64,000 nt of DNA, from the NCBI RefSeq assembly GCF_019649055.1, contig NW_026570324.1, positions 682,001-746,000 on the forward strand. The letters run 5' to 3'. The stretch comes from Paramacrobiotus metropolitanus. Its lineage: Eukaryota > Tardigrada > Eutardigrada > Parachela > Macrobiotidae. The notes beneath the pieces were generated by a model, which ran no database searches, was not told the origin of the DNA, and worked only from the letters and a program-made list of their open reading frames with translations. Positions 24,340 through 38,000 of the stretch are shown piece by piece. The position numbers were made by a program, and so were the translations under genes. Positions within the stretch are counted from its first letter, which is position 1; each line of letters begins with the position of its first letter.

Positions 24340-24376
24340 GTCACGGGCCAATCAGCGCAGCCGGCCCCGCCCGCCC
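24340..24376. promoter_or_regulatory. CCAAT and GC-box promoter, possibly bidirectional
   Basis: A CCAAT box at about 24349 is followed within 20 bases by CCCCGCCCGCCC and preceded by a TGCGCA core. It sits between the divergent FoxO and PAS genes, about 530 bases before the 5' UTR donor at 24883. Direction of use is inferred. Confidence 0.45.
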
Positions 24377-24429
24377 GCTAACCACAATGCAGCCGGGTCT
24401 AAGCTCGTTGACCCAGTTTCAAGTCAATA

Positions 24430-24882
24430 GTTGTGCATGTGTACTAGTATGTGTGTGTGATGTGTGAGTTGTGTATGGGCAACTTGTTCCAACTTGTTCT
24501 CGGCATGTCTCTCGCCGTTCTCGACCACGCGATGTTATGGTTTTCTCGCTTTTATCCAAGCTGCTGTTTTTTTCTCACCGACCTGCCTTTCGTCAAACGT
24601 TCTGACGTTTTTGCATCAGCATCTTCCGCCAATTCTGCAAAAATCGAATTGTCAACCGCTATCGAATTGATTGGATTAACTTTTTTAAAATACACCGGGA
24701 TCAGCTGGACAGTTCCCTGTAGTGCCTGCGTGTAATTTATCAACAGTGAACTGGGAAGTGGGCGGTTCAGTGTGGATTACGCGTCATTTTAACGTTGCTG
24801 CATTCTTTGCGACTTCTTCGCTGGAATTCGCTTGCACATCTTCTGCATGTGGAATAATCTTGTGGAGTAGATAATTTGGGAG
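24430..24882 (+). other. Probable 5' UTR exon of the PAS gene
   Basis: Plus-strand sequence downstream of the CCAAT/GC promoter, ending at a consensus donor GGGAG|GTAAGTGCG. The next acceptor, TTTTCTAG at 26011, precedes the start codon at 26044. The transcription start is not determined. Confidence 0.45.
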
Positions 24883-26043
24883 GTAAGTGCGTGGGTTGTT
24901 TGTGTGTGACGAGTGAAAGTTGTTCGTGGCGCGGACGCGATAGCGACCGCAAGGTCCGTTGACTTGTTACCTGATCTGAACGGCGGAGAGTGTGCAGCAG
25001 AATGCGGGTGTATGGGTAGCGCTGGCTGGCTAATCGCTGCACAACGTTACAGGCGGCAGTAAAATGAGTAAATTAAGAAAAACAACCGATCTTTGTCGCT
25101 TGTTTTTCCGTTGGAATATTTTTTGCGCTTGCATCACACTGGATATGGCTAATCGGTTACGCAGGCAGCCGTGAAAAAATTGGTGTTCATTTAAGTGGTA
25201 ATTAACAATGAAAATTCCCGCGATAAATATCGGCTGATTTACTGAGAAAATCGGTTACGAAATTTTTACGGTGTTGCGCTGCTTGAGATATTTAATTAAT
25301 TCAGCTAAGAAATATTTTCTCAGATTGAAGTATTTTTTTGAGGTTGTGTAGCGCGTACATAGTACATATAAGTGATATAACGTACATCATGCTAATAAAT
25401 GCGGTTCCGTCGCTTTAGCTGGTACGCGAAGATTTTAAATCAGTAAAAATTGTTATTTTATAAAATGGGCTAAAATTAATTACGAGTAACATGAACATCA
25501 ATTTTCAGAATGTATATTTCTGTAAATTTTTAATTTGTTTTGGGTTTAAAAAGACTTGTTTCAGCGGCGATTAAGTTGAATTAATAAAATAATAACAAAT
25601 TGTTGTATTTTAGTCTGCTTGTAAAATGACAAAAACTGTAAATCCACAATAATTTAAATTATTTTAACGTGTTAAAAGTTAAACCCCGAAAATATGAACT
25701 GCTCAGCTGTCGGATGTATAAAAATTGGTTAATTCGGAATTTTTTTGTAATTTTTCGAGATGGAGGAAGACTATTTTAAATAAAAATAATCTGCATTCTT
25801 TAAAAAAACTATGCTATGATATCTCCGATCTGATTGCTGTTATTAAGTGGAATTTAATGTATTATGTGTCTATTTATTTTTTTGAGTTATAATTATCTGA
25901 AGCCGGCACTGAATCTTGACTCCGATAAATCGATGGCGACGCGGGTGTGCAAATTAGCGATTAAAAGTGAGAAGTCTCTTCAACGCGGCTGCACGTTGGT
26001 GTGTTTTCTAGGTTATGTGAATTCACTGTCGGCACACAGCGGT

Positions 26044-29000
26044 ATGGATGAAGGAGGTCAATCGACCAGTAAGGTAAACGTCTGCTCCGTTTGTTCACTT
26101 TGTTCTTTCCAGCCAGTATAAAGTGAGACGCTGTTTAATTTGCCTAAAGTGTGTTCTTTTGCACACCGTTTGTATTTGGCAAATTTTAACGTTTTCAAAA
26201 TTGGCCGCATAACTTCGAAAAGCATGTCGTACTTACAAGCTGATATTTCTTGTAAATTTTCTAGAAAAAGACTGAAAGTTTGAGAACTGAAAGATTAATA
26301 TTAATTTTATTTAATGCTGTTGTATTTCTGTGGAATTAATTTGCACAAAAAATGGCAAGAACGGCGACAGATTTAACATAACACAGGTTTTTAAAAAAAT
26401 GCCGATATTGCCGAACCCGTTTATTTTCTGTTGTATTCGTACTGATCTTCTGTTTCTGACGAAAACCAACCGTTCAGAAAAATGTCAATATTAATTTTTT
26501 CCAGGTGGATGGATTTTTATTGATAATCGATGAGTGTGGAAAAATCATTTACGTCTCCGAATCCGTCGTTACGCATTTGGGCTTCAGCTACGTACGTGGA
26601 TAATGTCGCGAAGAATGTAGTGTAAAGGGTGTCATCACTCATCAGTCAGATCTGCGAGTTATCCTCTCGACTGCACCTACTTAAATTCTGTACATACGAA
26701 ATTACGAAATACTAGAATTTTTTAAAAAAATTCTCTAGGTCTTTTATACGAGGAACGATATCTTTAAAATGGCTGTCATTTGACTCTGAAGTAAATACGG
26801 AACGGGGTGGTAAATTTTAAAAATGCAGCGATTGGTGCGTCCTGAAATTTTTGTGCCGATTTTGGTATAATGATTATTTTTTATTTTATAGCACGATTAT
26901 TTCTTTATTGTGATATTTGGATTTAGTTTTGATGTGTACCGATACCGATTTGTTTTACCGGTTTGGTCAAGAACTTATCTTCCGCTTTTTCGCCCAAATC
27001 CCCAACTGATTAACAATTTTGTTCCATCTTTGGCTTTTTTAATTTACTACATTTTTCGAGAAGCGTTGTTGGCAATTAAAAATACGTTTAAAACCCGGCA
27101 AACAGGAATCAGAAGAGGATAGCCGTGCGCACGTTCTGTTTTTGTATCGTGTACTGTACCATACATGTGAAAGCGAGGATGCATTGCAGTTGGAGTTGAG
27201 CGGGTATTCGTGGTTCGCGCTCGTCCATCCGGACGATCAAGTGCACTCGCGGACGCACTTTAAAGAGGCCGTGGCCAAATGCGCACAGGCGCAGCACTCC
27301 GTCAGCAGTGCCAGTGCCGGCAGTCCCGCCGCCAGCAACGCCGCGTCCGCCTCCTCCCCTGCCGGCAACGCGCCCTCCTCCTCCACCGTCAACGCTCACG
27401 ATCTCACCGACCCCTCCGCCACCGATGCCCAGGGTAAGGCAAAGTCGCAGAAACATTTTCGGCAGTGAGAAAAATTATTCTTCAACACGAATCTTAAAGT
27501 AACATAGTCAGTTTAGATTTATGCTTGAATTGACTTGTGTATGACCACGAATCCGGGCAGGACTTAGCCATCGTACTACACTTTGTTTTGTAATATAGCG
27601 TGTAACGACAACCCGACAACATGCCCAGCCGAACATTTAAAGTATATCGACATTTATACTTATTCAAATATACATTTATTTTAATTTATTTACATTATCT
27701 ACACCTACATAATTTATCTACATTGATGTACATTATATTTATTAAAATATATTCATCGATACATACTGATATGATATAAAATTATGATTCAAGAAAAACA
27801 CTAATGCATTGCTAACCATTGATGGCTACTTATTAGAACCAAGTCAGATTCTGTGCAGCCTCTTATGAGGAAAACTGGAAATCTGTAGTTTTCCTCTTGA
27901 TCCAGGATGTTCAAAAACCGGATAAAGGTTTTTGTATTGTGGTCGATCAGTAACTAACTTCTCTATCTGGAACAAGATAAATTTGTTTGTTGCCGAAATG
28001 GCTTTAAGGAGCGGGACTAAACATATGATATTAATATGTAAAGTAATCCAAATGGATTTCACACCAGTGTAGTGAAAGTTGATTGTTATGCAGTTGATTA
28101 GACTGTCGTAGTGCGCTGGCATATGGGTATAGCCATTCATCGGTCCAAGGAATTATTTTGATACCACAAAAGCAAAAAAATTCAAACCTGACTATCAAAA
28201 TGTGCACTTTAATTACGCCCAATCTTTTTTTACGGACAGAATTAACTGCACTCCAGATTCGTGATCGAGGTTCCATTATATCGTTCTTATACCGTGGAAA
28301 AGTTAAATTAAGTCGAAAAGATTATGCGGTGCATGTGATTAGCTCGGTCACTTAAGCCGGTAGACCAATGCTCAAAATTCAATGAGCATCCCATTAAAAT
28401 AAATTATCTGAAAACTCCATAATATTCAGCGTGCAAAGATTGAAAAAACCAATATACTGGATGGTTGTTAATTTGCAGGTGGCACGCGGCGTGACCTGCG
28501 ATCTCCCGTCAGCCAGCCCTCGCCGCCGGCCTCCAGCCGCTCCCAGTGCACCTCCCTGAGTGTCCGGCTCCTGCAGGGCCTCAACCGGGCGCCCAGCATG
28601 GCCAGTTCGTCGCCGCACCTCACCGGCCGGCGTTCCTGCACGCCGACGATCAACCGCAGTATCAGCGCCCCCGCCGACATGCCGCACCGGTTGTCCAACG
28701 GGCATCCTACCATTCCGCACACCTACCGCCACTTCCACTTCTCCGGCATCGTCCGGCCCCTGAAAACCGACAAAGATCCCAACCAGCCCGGTGGTACGTC
28801 AAATTTCCTATTTATTCAGCGCTGATATTTGTACATACATGATACAATACATCGGTTATCCTTAAATTTTTTCCTGTCTAATGTTTGGAAAATGATGATG
28901 GTTTTTTATACTTCCTATTCTTTTCTGGATTTTCCTATAGCTACATCAACTGCATGGCATAGTGTAGGATTAGCATTTTATTTACACTATAAAAACAAAC

Positions 29001-32000
29001 AACTGTTTTGGATTCTTTTGAGTTTAGAATGGCGTCTATAACGCTTTTGAACTTTTTCTTATCAGTTTTACCGTATCATGCCGCGCATAGATTTGGATGA
29101 TTTTCGTAGTTAACTGGCTGATGTCTTTTAGCCAAAACTGTACTTGTGAAATTCTAAAAACCTTTAAAAAAAATTTGAAAAATACAGGTTTTACTTTTTG
29201 TTGGAGGACCAGTCAGTGTCTGCTGTACTCGTAGTATTTTCTGTTTCATAAAAAGCAAGTAGAATTTGTCTTGTGCAGCGTGGTATCTCATTAATTTTTT
29301 CTTTTATTGATAAGCACAAAAGATGAGGTATAGGCTGAGTTTCGAATAGCGGACCTATTAATGTTTTGATGTAATTTTATTTATTGTACTGTGCCGATGT
29401 TTAATCAGGCAGTACGTAGTTCACTGCGGATTTGGTAGTTAAATGGCTTCTGGCGTAAGGTACGGTGTGCAGGCGCCTAGCTTTAAGCACTGATCTTGTC
29501 ATGAATATTCGTTTAGTTTACGAAATTTTTTATTGCAAAAAGTATGACGATTTCTTAATTACCGTGTAGCATTTGTTTCATAAACCAGTATAGTTTATCT
29601 TGTGCAGCGCGGCAGAACATCGTCTGGGTGGCGGTGGCGCGTCCGGTGGTGCCGCTGTCCAACGGGCACGGTCAGCCGGCAGCGGAAACGGTCAGCAGCG
29701 CATCGGCCATGCACTTCGTCATCCGGCATGATACCAACGGGTACATCACGTCCGCCGACGAACGGTATGAATCGCATCAGTTTCTGATAAGCACAGAATA
29801 TCTTTCTAGTTTTAACACGAATTTTCCCCATAGATGCCGGCAGTTTATCGGGCACGCACCGGACCAACTCGTCGGCTCCTGCCTGTACGATCATCTGCCC
29901 AGCGAGGATATCCCGCTCCTGCGATACCAGTATGATCAATGTAGGTACTGGGCGCTGTTTGTGTTGTGTAGAGACTTGGGATTGTGAAGTGTAGATATTC
30001 GTAGTCAAGTGGCTTTCACAGGACGTTATTGTGTAGTGCGTACATCTGCCAGGCTGTAAGGAAAATTGATTAGGCTGCGTTTACTGTTTTCAGTTTATCA
30101 GAATCTTTTTTAATTAAGGAAAAGAACCAAAATGAAATCAGTGTGCAGGATTCTTTTGCGTACCATACATCCAGGTTTTTTCGCATGAATAACGAGAGAT
30201 GCCGGCGCTGAGCAGATTAGCCCGGTGTGCGCATAGGGAAATCGCTAAATAAAGGGATAATAAAAATCCGCTTAAACAATTTCCGCTTTCCGCTGGCAAA
30301 ACAATTTGCCAGTTTATGCAGAGATAAAATTGTAGGAAATAGTAGCTTATTGGAAAAGTTGAAACATTTTATTTTATAACGGTATCGACGAAATTTCTGG
30401 CCCGTTCGTTCGGCGCCCGGTTCCGTTACACTACGATGCGCTACAAGATCCGCAGTCACGATGCGGAAGCTGTTTTTGTTATGAAAATAAAAAAAATAGA
30501 TTAATAAGCTGTTAGTAAATTAAAAAAATGTTGTGAAAATTAAAACGTTCGGTTGGAAAATAGCGCTGTTGTAAATCTTACTTTAAGTTATTATTTCTGT
30601 CGCATTTTTCTCTGATGTGTTTTAACAACATGCACACTATTCTTGCAGTGTCTTCCCACAAGAGCGAATCCATCGCCGTCATCTGCCGCTTCCGGCACCC
30701 GGACGCCGCCGCGCCCCCGCCTCCCGACGCCACCACCCCGCCGGACGCCGCCCCGGCCTTCACCTACCTCAACTGCCGCGCCTACCTGGCCCTGAACCCC
30801 GCCAGCAACCGGCTGGACGAGGTGGTCACCCTGGCGGCCCCCCTGCGCCCCGCCGAGGGGGAGGCCGCCTTCGCCCGCCAGCAGCGCGCCCCGCCCAAGT
30901 CCACCTTGGAGGGGGTCCGGGGCGGATCCCCGCTGCAGCACAGCCCCGACAGCAGCCGGCCGCGCAGTTCCCCCTGGACGGCCACGCCCCGCGAGATCGA
31001 GGTGGGCGTGGACGTGATTGACAGCCAGTGCAGTCCGTCGAAATTGTCGGAGATGGATGGGCAGGGGGGCTCGGCGGGCGGGGTCAATGTGTCGCCACGG
31101 AGCTGCCAGACCAATGTCTCGGGAACGTCGCCCCAGGGGGTGGAGAGCGGGGAAGGGGGGCCGGTGACGTCACCTCAAGGACAAGGTACGCGCGGAAGAA
31201 CTTCATTATACAGTACTGCATATTTTCAAATTAAATGATATTTATTTCGATTTAAAATTGGATTGGAATCTGTTAAATGATGGTTTAGCAGTCTGAAATT
31301 AACAAATTCATAAATCCAGAGATTACGAAAAATAAGTACAATACTTAGGTAGCTTCACCTATTATATTTTTTAAAAATTACATAAGACGAAGCTCGATTA
31401 AATTAAAATAATGCTGAAGTTGGATTTCAATTTAGAAACCGGTAGCGCATGCTTTTCATTTTTTTTGTGAAGATTGTCAAGCTTTTTCGAACAGAATTTG
31501 CGATGGGAGCAGGGAATGAAGAGAAGCGCGGCAGTGTGCCGCTGCAGACGGAGAAAGGTCACGGAACGGATGTCGTCTATGAGGGCCAGAAGGAGGGCAG
31601 CGGTGCCGGCACGCCGCGTCCCAACCAGGTTAATTCCACATCGTGATGCTAAGAACGAAATTCATCTACTTATACTTAATTAACAATTTATTATTATTCT
31701 AATTAAGTTATTTTAATTAGCATTATGTTTACGTTAGAAGTGTGTGAATGTGTTGATCTGGGTAGAATGGTGGAGAGGAGCGCGCGGAGGAGCGGGGCAT
31801 GGTGCGCAGTGTCTTCCACGAACAGTTACGCGACAAGCACCGCTTCCTGGAGCGCAGCATCGCCTCGCAGCAGCAGCACCTCCAGCAGCTGCAGATGCGC
31901 TTAATGGCGCTGGTCAACGAGGGCGCCGCCAGCATCTCCGCCTGCCCGCAGTCGCCGCTGCCCGTGCCCTTACCGCTGCAACGCCCACTACATAAAGTCA

Positions 32001-33840
32001 TGCAGTTACAGGTACACACAGCGAAAATTCCCTTTCTGATAAACGGTAAATGAAATTAAAACTTTGGATGATTAATTAACAAAACAAATCAATATCCTGA
32101 TTTATTCTTAATAAAGAAATCCATAAGGAAGTCGGATAATTACAAAATGAATTAATAAAAATTCCCGTAATTAATCATCCACAAATTATGCCGGCGCTGC
32201 TGTGCAGATGCGGCTGATGAATCCGAATGTATCATTCACTTTCATTTCATGGGATGCAAACGTAGTCTATGGGCAGTAGTGGAAACGTTATAGCGAAACG
32301 TTGTGACACTGCAGATGCTACGAGTACTTCAAAAATACTTTCTTTGCAAATAAATAGTAAAAGAATATGTGAGAAATTTTTTGACAGAGTGATTCAGTGG
32401 CTTTTTTGGTGTGATCAGGCGCGGCTGATGTCGCACAAGGAGCAGACGCACGTGCAGCGCGCCCGCATGGAGGAGGTGCAGATGCGCCTGCAGAATGATC
32501 CGCAGTTCCACGCCGGCTTGAAGAAGGACGCCGCGGGCCACGGCAGCCCGACCATGCTGAACCACACCGTCTCCGCGCCCAATCTGTCGTCTCTGGATTA
32601 CAACGGCCGCGCCACACCGCGCTCCGGAGGCGGTCACTCACCCAGGACGCTGCATAACGGTACGTGCACGCAGCATGTATACTTCAGTTAATTTAATTTA
32701 ATAATTTAAGTTAACTTAATTTAATTTGATTTGTAGAATCAGAACACGTAGCTAGATGGCTCATCGAAAAATCTGGAAAATAAAAACTTTTATTTCATGA
32801 TTCTTACCGGCAGATTGTTATTTCACTGCAACCGATGGAAATGTAGTCAATGGGCATTGCTTATACCCAGCCATGGTAAATTAAGTCTGGGCTTTCAATT
32901 GTATCTCTGTAATTCCTTCTGTTATCAACCAAATTGAATCAGCACTAATTTTTTTAACTTGTTCTGCATAACTTCATTGCCGTATTGCAGCAGAACGCGG
33001 TTAATGTGATTCCCGTTGAAAAGGACTTTAACTGTTTTTTCCTGTAATCTTGTGCTGTAATTTTTGCGACTATTTCATTTATTCCGCTTTTTTGACCGGT
33101 TGTTTTAGTACAGTATACTTCTTTTCTTCTAATGGCTATTTAATTAGGTTTTCATTAAATCAGTTAATTTTATTTCCTTACGGCGTCCTTTGAATTTATT
33201 TATTCATTCTGTTAATTGTAGATTTTGGTAAGTTGATTTAATTTTCCCCGCGTTTTGTTTTGCATTGTTGCTGATTCCTGTCCGCTACTTCGAGATATTT
33301 GATTAAAATATAATTATAATCAAATAAAATTCGTCTGCGGATTTATTCGTATTTTTCTAAAGTATTTGTTGTACCGCTTCTACTAACGAAAACGTAGTCA
33401 AAGGGCGTATGGTCTCTACGTTCATCCCACTAGGACGCGATGCGATTAGAAAATTAACAGGAAAAAAATATGTTGAAGCTTTTTTGCATAAAAAATAAAA
33501 TAAAAGACAGGCTTTTTTCTTGCACTGTTTTGCTGATCCTTGACCGTTATTATTTGCGTGAGCAGCCAGCGGCGCGGAGGATCCGCAGCGCGCCAGCGGC
33601 GCCGTCTCGCCGCCCTTCGTCGACATGAGCTCCAAGCCGGCCGCCGCGGGCGGTGACGGCGGCCCACCGCCCCCGTCCGGCGGGGACCTGCTGGGCGGCG
33701 ACCTGCAGCTGGACACCGCCGGCAGCGCCACCTTCAGCCAGTCCGCCCTGGACTTCGAGGAGGGCCTGCTGGAGCTGGAGAATCTGCTCAAATTCGACTT
33801 TGACTTCCCGCGCACGCTCCACCCCGCCGGCACCGAATGA
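26044..33840 (+). CDS. PAS-domain regulator, CLOCK-like, no visible bHLH
   Basis: Eleven coding exons join in phase to 790 codons: 26044-26073, 26505-26591, 27190-27433, 28479-28793, 29608-29764, 29834-29940, 30649-31185, 31495-31628, 31766-32011, 32419-32659 and 33566-33840. PAS-A begins GFLLIIDECGKIIYVSES, HLGFSYLELSGYSWFALVHP, and ends HFHFSGIVRPL after a low-complexity insert. PAS-B covers FVIRHDTNGYITSADER, GHAPDQLVGSCLYDHLPSED and ALNPASNRLDEVV. Residues 551-585 form a Gln-rich coiled coil (LRDKHRFLERSIASQQQHLQ), the arrangement found in CLOCK/NPAS2. The acidic C-terminus has an LENLL motif. CLOCK and its relatives bind E-boxes through an N-terminal bHLH; here the first coding exon (MDEGGQSTSK) splices straight to PAS-A and no bHLH exon is visible. 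ARNT-, NCOA- or PER-type origin cannot be excluded. Confidence 0.75.
27545..27600 (-). repeat. tRNA-like repeat in a PAS-gene intron
   Basis: The minus strand reads GTGTAGTACGATGGCTAAGT followed by CCCGGATTCGTGG, resembling tRNA A and B boxes and the SINE copies near FoxO. Confidence 0.3.
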
Positions 33841-34059
33841 AGTCTGCCTTGGAGACCGGCAAAAAAGAATTTCTATTAATTATGGCGAAATGGAAAAGGA
33901 ATATTATGCAGTGTATATGGATGTCGCTTTCAACTGGAACTGTTCTGCCTTAAACAGGAAAATGTGTATTATATTCCCGTGAAGTTTTTCTGCGAATTTC
34001 CGGTGAATTTTTATACAGTAGTACGGTATCTTCTACATAGACTTTAATATATATTTGTT

Positions 34060-34088
34060 AATAAAGATATTTCAGTTTACGTGAATAA
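34060..34088 (+). terminator. Poly(A) signals of the PAS gene
   Basis: AATAAA at 34060-34065 and a second at 34083-34088, about 220-250 bases after the stop codon. Confidence 0.5.
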
Positions 34089-35013
34089 ATTAATAAGTTG
34101 TACGAGTGAATTTTGGCCGATTTTGGAGCAAATAAATCCAGGAAAAAATCAATCCAGGAATTAAAAAAAAATCAGGAATAAAATCAATACATGCCTACAT
34201 GGACGAACATTTCACGGAGGTGTTCGGAAATTTTTTCTTTAGTTTGTTGAACGCCTCGTTGGAAAATTAGTGGATTTTTTTATGGAATAATTTAATTTAT
34301 TAGGTATTTTATTGATTTATGTTTTATAACAGCGGATTTTATATTTTAGTGGACCGATTTGATTGTTGATTTCGTGTAAATTCTATTAAAACCTACGAAT
34401 TTCCATTACCGAGAGCGAGCACACGCGAGAATAACGAAATTTTCGGTGAACTTTATAATGTACAATAATAGACCATTCAAATCAAAATCAATAATAAAAC
34501 CGTAAAAAAAAAACAACCAGAGCAGCAAAACCAAAAACTCTTCCGTCCCCCCAACACATCGAGCACAGCGTGAATCTCCCGCCAAATCGTTAAACGTGTC
34601 GCATTAATTTTCATCAACAGACGCGTGCAGGCTAAAAGCAAATCTCCAAGCGCAGCATTCGGTAAACAGGGAAATTCCAAATTAACGCATTTTTTTAAAT
34701 AATATAACTACGTACAATTTTACGAGCGAAAGAGCCAAAATAGAGACACAGTCCAGAGAGAGACACGCAGAAAGAGAGAGACAAACAGAAACCGTATAAT
34801 ACAAACTTTGCCGCTCCCCCCCCACACACCACGCTCGCCTCACCACCTGCCGCCCCCTCCACGAATAAATGCTCCAGTACAAAAAGAAACCACGCCGCCC
34901 CCGGCGGGCGGCGGCCCCCTGTCGCGCCAAAACCCCAACAAAAATAAACAAAAAAAAGAGAGAAAACGGCATCCAATAAAATCAACATCTCCTCGTCGCG
35001 CTGCGCCCCATCA
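34089..35013. other. Convergent 3' region between the PAS gene and CBP
   Basis: No coding exon. It should hold the CBP 3' UTR (minus); minus-strand AATAAA occurs at 34296-34301 and 34308-34313. 34740-34870 is a purine/pyrimidine-biased stretch (GAGAGA and C-runs). Confidence 0.45.
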
Positions 35014-38000
35014 TCAGAGCCCCTCGACGAATTTATTCAGCTGATCCTGCGGGGAGATATTCGTGGGGTGGTGGTGGTAGCCGCCCGGCATCCCGCCCAG
35101 ATGATGCCCGGGGTGTCCGGCGTGGGAAAACTCCAAATGTTGATTCCCGGGGCCCCCGCCCCCGGGGGGCATCCCGCCGCCCTGATTCCCGTGGAACCCG
35201 CCACCGCTGCCCCCGCCTTGTCCGTTCATCTGCTGGTACAGGAGGTCGCCGCCGGCCATCTCGTAGCCGCTCGGGTGGAGGTTGACGGCCAGGGGGCGGG
35301 GCGAGGGGGAGGCCGATAAGGGGCGGGGCGTGGATTGGGGCCGGCCGCCGGCCGTCTGCGGCGACGGGGCCTGGGGAGATCGCACGGGGGCGTTGGCCGC
35401 GGCGGCGGCGGCGGCCGCGGGAGATCGGATACTGACGCCGGCCATCGGTCCGCCGGGGGGCCCGCCCCGCTGTCCACCCCCTCCGCCGCCCCCGTACTCA
35501 CCGGGGCCGGGGGGATGGGAGAGCGGGGCTTGCTGCTGCAGCTGTTGTTGTTGTTGGAGGCCGCTGGGGAGGGCGTTGGCGTAGGAGGTGGCCGGCGGGC
35601 CCATGGACTGCATGCCGAAGGGCGGCTGCCCGCCCCCGCCGCCCGGGGGGCCGCCAGGGGCCGCGCCCGACGGGCCGAAGCGCTGCCGCATCATCGGGCC
35701 GCCCTGCGGCGCCACCATGCCGCCCACCGCGGAGGGATTGAAGTTCATGCCAGAATTCACTGCAACAAATAATCAACGCATGTATTACAAAATGACGGAC
35801 GTCCACTGTAAAAAACCACGCAAAAATCACACTGATTTAATGTTCTTTTTCAAAATAATACAGTAAATGCAATTGAAAACTTTGAAAAAATTTAAATTTT
35901 GAAAACCAAACAATTTCTAAAAAATGGCAAACAAACGGAAAGAAATGTAAAGAATTCAATATTAAAATTAAATCAGTTCACTGAAAGGCAACTAAGTTAG
36001 TCACAGCAGAGAACGAGCGGCAGATGACCTTTACTTTTTAAATGCAATTTCATAAACTGCCGACCTTTTTTTCTGATTATCAAACAAAAACCACCGAAAC
36101 CACCGAAATAGATTATCAAACCACCGAAACAGATAAATAGACAAATTTTAAATGAATTATTAGTATTACTAATGTACCAGTAATGATTAATCGTGATACA
36201 GTGATTATCAGAAATAAATCAACAATTTCATCACACGAGAGTAATTCCAGAATTAACTGCGAAATACTTACCGTTCTGGTTGGGATGATAGGTTTGTGCC
36301 ATGCGGGGCTGCGGCGGCTGCTGTTGCTGCTGCATCTGCCCGGGGAACTGTCCCTGGCCCGGCTGTCCCTGTCCATACATCTGCATCCGCTGCTGCATCC
36401 CGGGCGGTTGCTGTTGTTGTTGCTGCATATTGGGCATACTCTGGCTCTGCTGCGGCATCACCGGCCGGTAGCCGCCCTGCGCTTGCTGTTGCTGCTGCTG
36501 CATCTGCTGCTGCAGCAGCCCGGCCATGTTGGGCCGCACCTCGCCGCCGCGGTTCTCCGTGCGGGCCATCTTGAGGAAGCCGGTGATGAGCTCGGGGTTG
36601 CCCTGCATGAGACTGCGCACCCGCTGCTGCTGCTCCTGACTGGGCGGGCACTGCAGCGCCTCCACCAGCTGCTGGTACGCCGTCGTCGACTGCGCCCCGC
36701 CGCCGGCCATGCGCGGCCCCGGGGGCACGCCGCCGGGGGGCACGGCGCCCCCGGGGGCCTGTGGGGGCAGTTGGACGTTGGGCGGCGGACCGGGCATGCG
36801 CTGCTGGGTCCAGTTGGGGCTCATCTGCGGCAGACGCGTCGGTTTGCCGCCCATGGTGGGCTTCCCGCCCAACGCTTTTCCTTGCGACACCTAATAAGAG
36901 TTACACTTTATTTCATCTGCCTTCAGCGTGGTGGTACAGTGTCTGAATGTCCTGGGTTCCATTCCCAGATGGATGACTTCCATCTCAAGAAATCAGATCA
37001 AAAAGTAAAAAAATTCCAAATTTACCTAAAATATTTTCTAAAGAGATCTGCGTTTACGAAAACAGAATTTCAAACGCTTCTCATTCCCAAATTCAAATGA
37101 AATTATTTCAAATCCAACCGGGCTTCCCGTATCTGATACGGTTTGACATGAAGCATTCAATTTTCTGTTATCATTTAAAATAATTTTAGGAGGAGGAACT
37201 GATAAGAGTTTAATTAAATCCATTTACTTAAAATACACTCACATAAGTTAAACTGAAAACAACGGTCTATCAGCTAAGTTTTAATAATTCATAATTAATT
37301 TCTTTGGTAATAACGAAAACATATTCGACAAATAAGCTTTAAAAAACGCACTTTTAAAATTTCAAATTTTATTTCATATCGCTTTCGTTTCACATAACCC
37401 CAAAAATTCCAAATAATTCCGAATACTAATAAAGGAAAATAATAATAAATGTTATTATGGTATTATATACTAACCTGGAATTGAGCGTGGGCTTGTACAT
37501 TCTTCAGCGTCTCCTGCAGCGCATTACTCGCTCCCCCCATCGGCGGGCCCTGCCCACCCTTCCCCAGACTGACCGTCGGCTGCGGACTGGGCACACTGAC
37601 GACATTGGCCACGCCCTGCGTCGCCCCGATGGTCCCCGGCATGATGCGCTGCATGATGGCCGCGCGGCGCCGATTAAACTGCTGCCGCTGAATATCCTGC
37701 TGCTGGCGCTGCAGTTTCCATTTGGCGCGGATCTGCGGGCAGAAGGGCACGAGACACTTGCTCTCGTTGCACTGCTTGGCGTGGTAGCAGCACAGCGCGA
37801 TCAGCTGCTTGCAGATGGGGCATTGGCCGTTGGATTTGCGCTTGCAGGTCTTGGTGTGCGAGAGGACGCGCTTCATCTTCTGACAGCTGGACAGCCGGCA
37901 GTTGGCGTCGCGGCACTGGCTGGCGTGCATCAGGGATTGGATGCAGCGCTGGATGGAGAGCAGACGGGCTTCCTGCGGGTTGTTGGTCTGTTTGGCGTCT

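Noticed and set aside
24060-24344. 94-codon minus-strand frame near the FoxO/PAS promoter
   Set aside because: Overlaps the CCAAT/GC-box promoter and shows no domain; a FoxO 5' UTR exon is possible, but coding is unsupported.
36183-37100. 305-codon plus-strand open frame across the CBP Gln-rich exon
   Set aside because: Antisense of CAG/CTG-rich coding sequence; composition is Leu/Arg/His-rich shadow, and the minus-strand CBP reading is certain.
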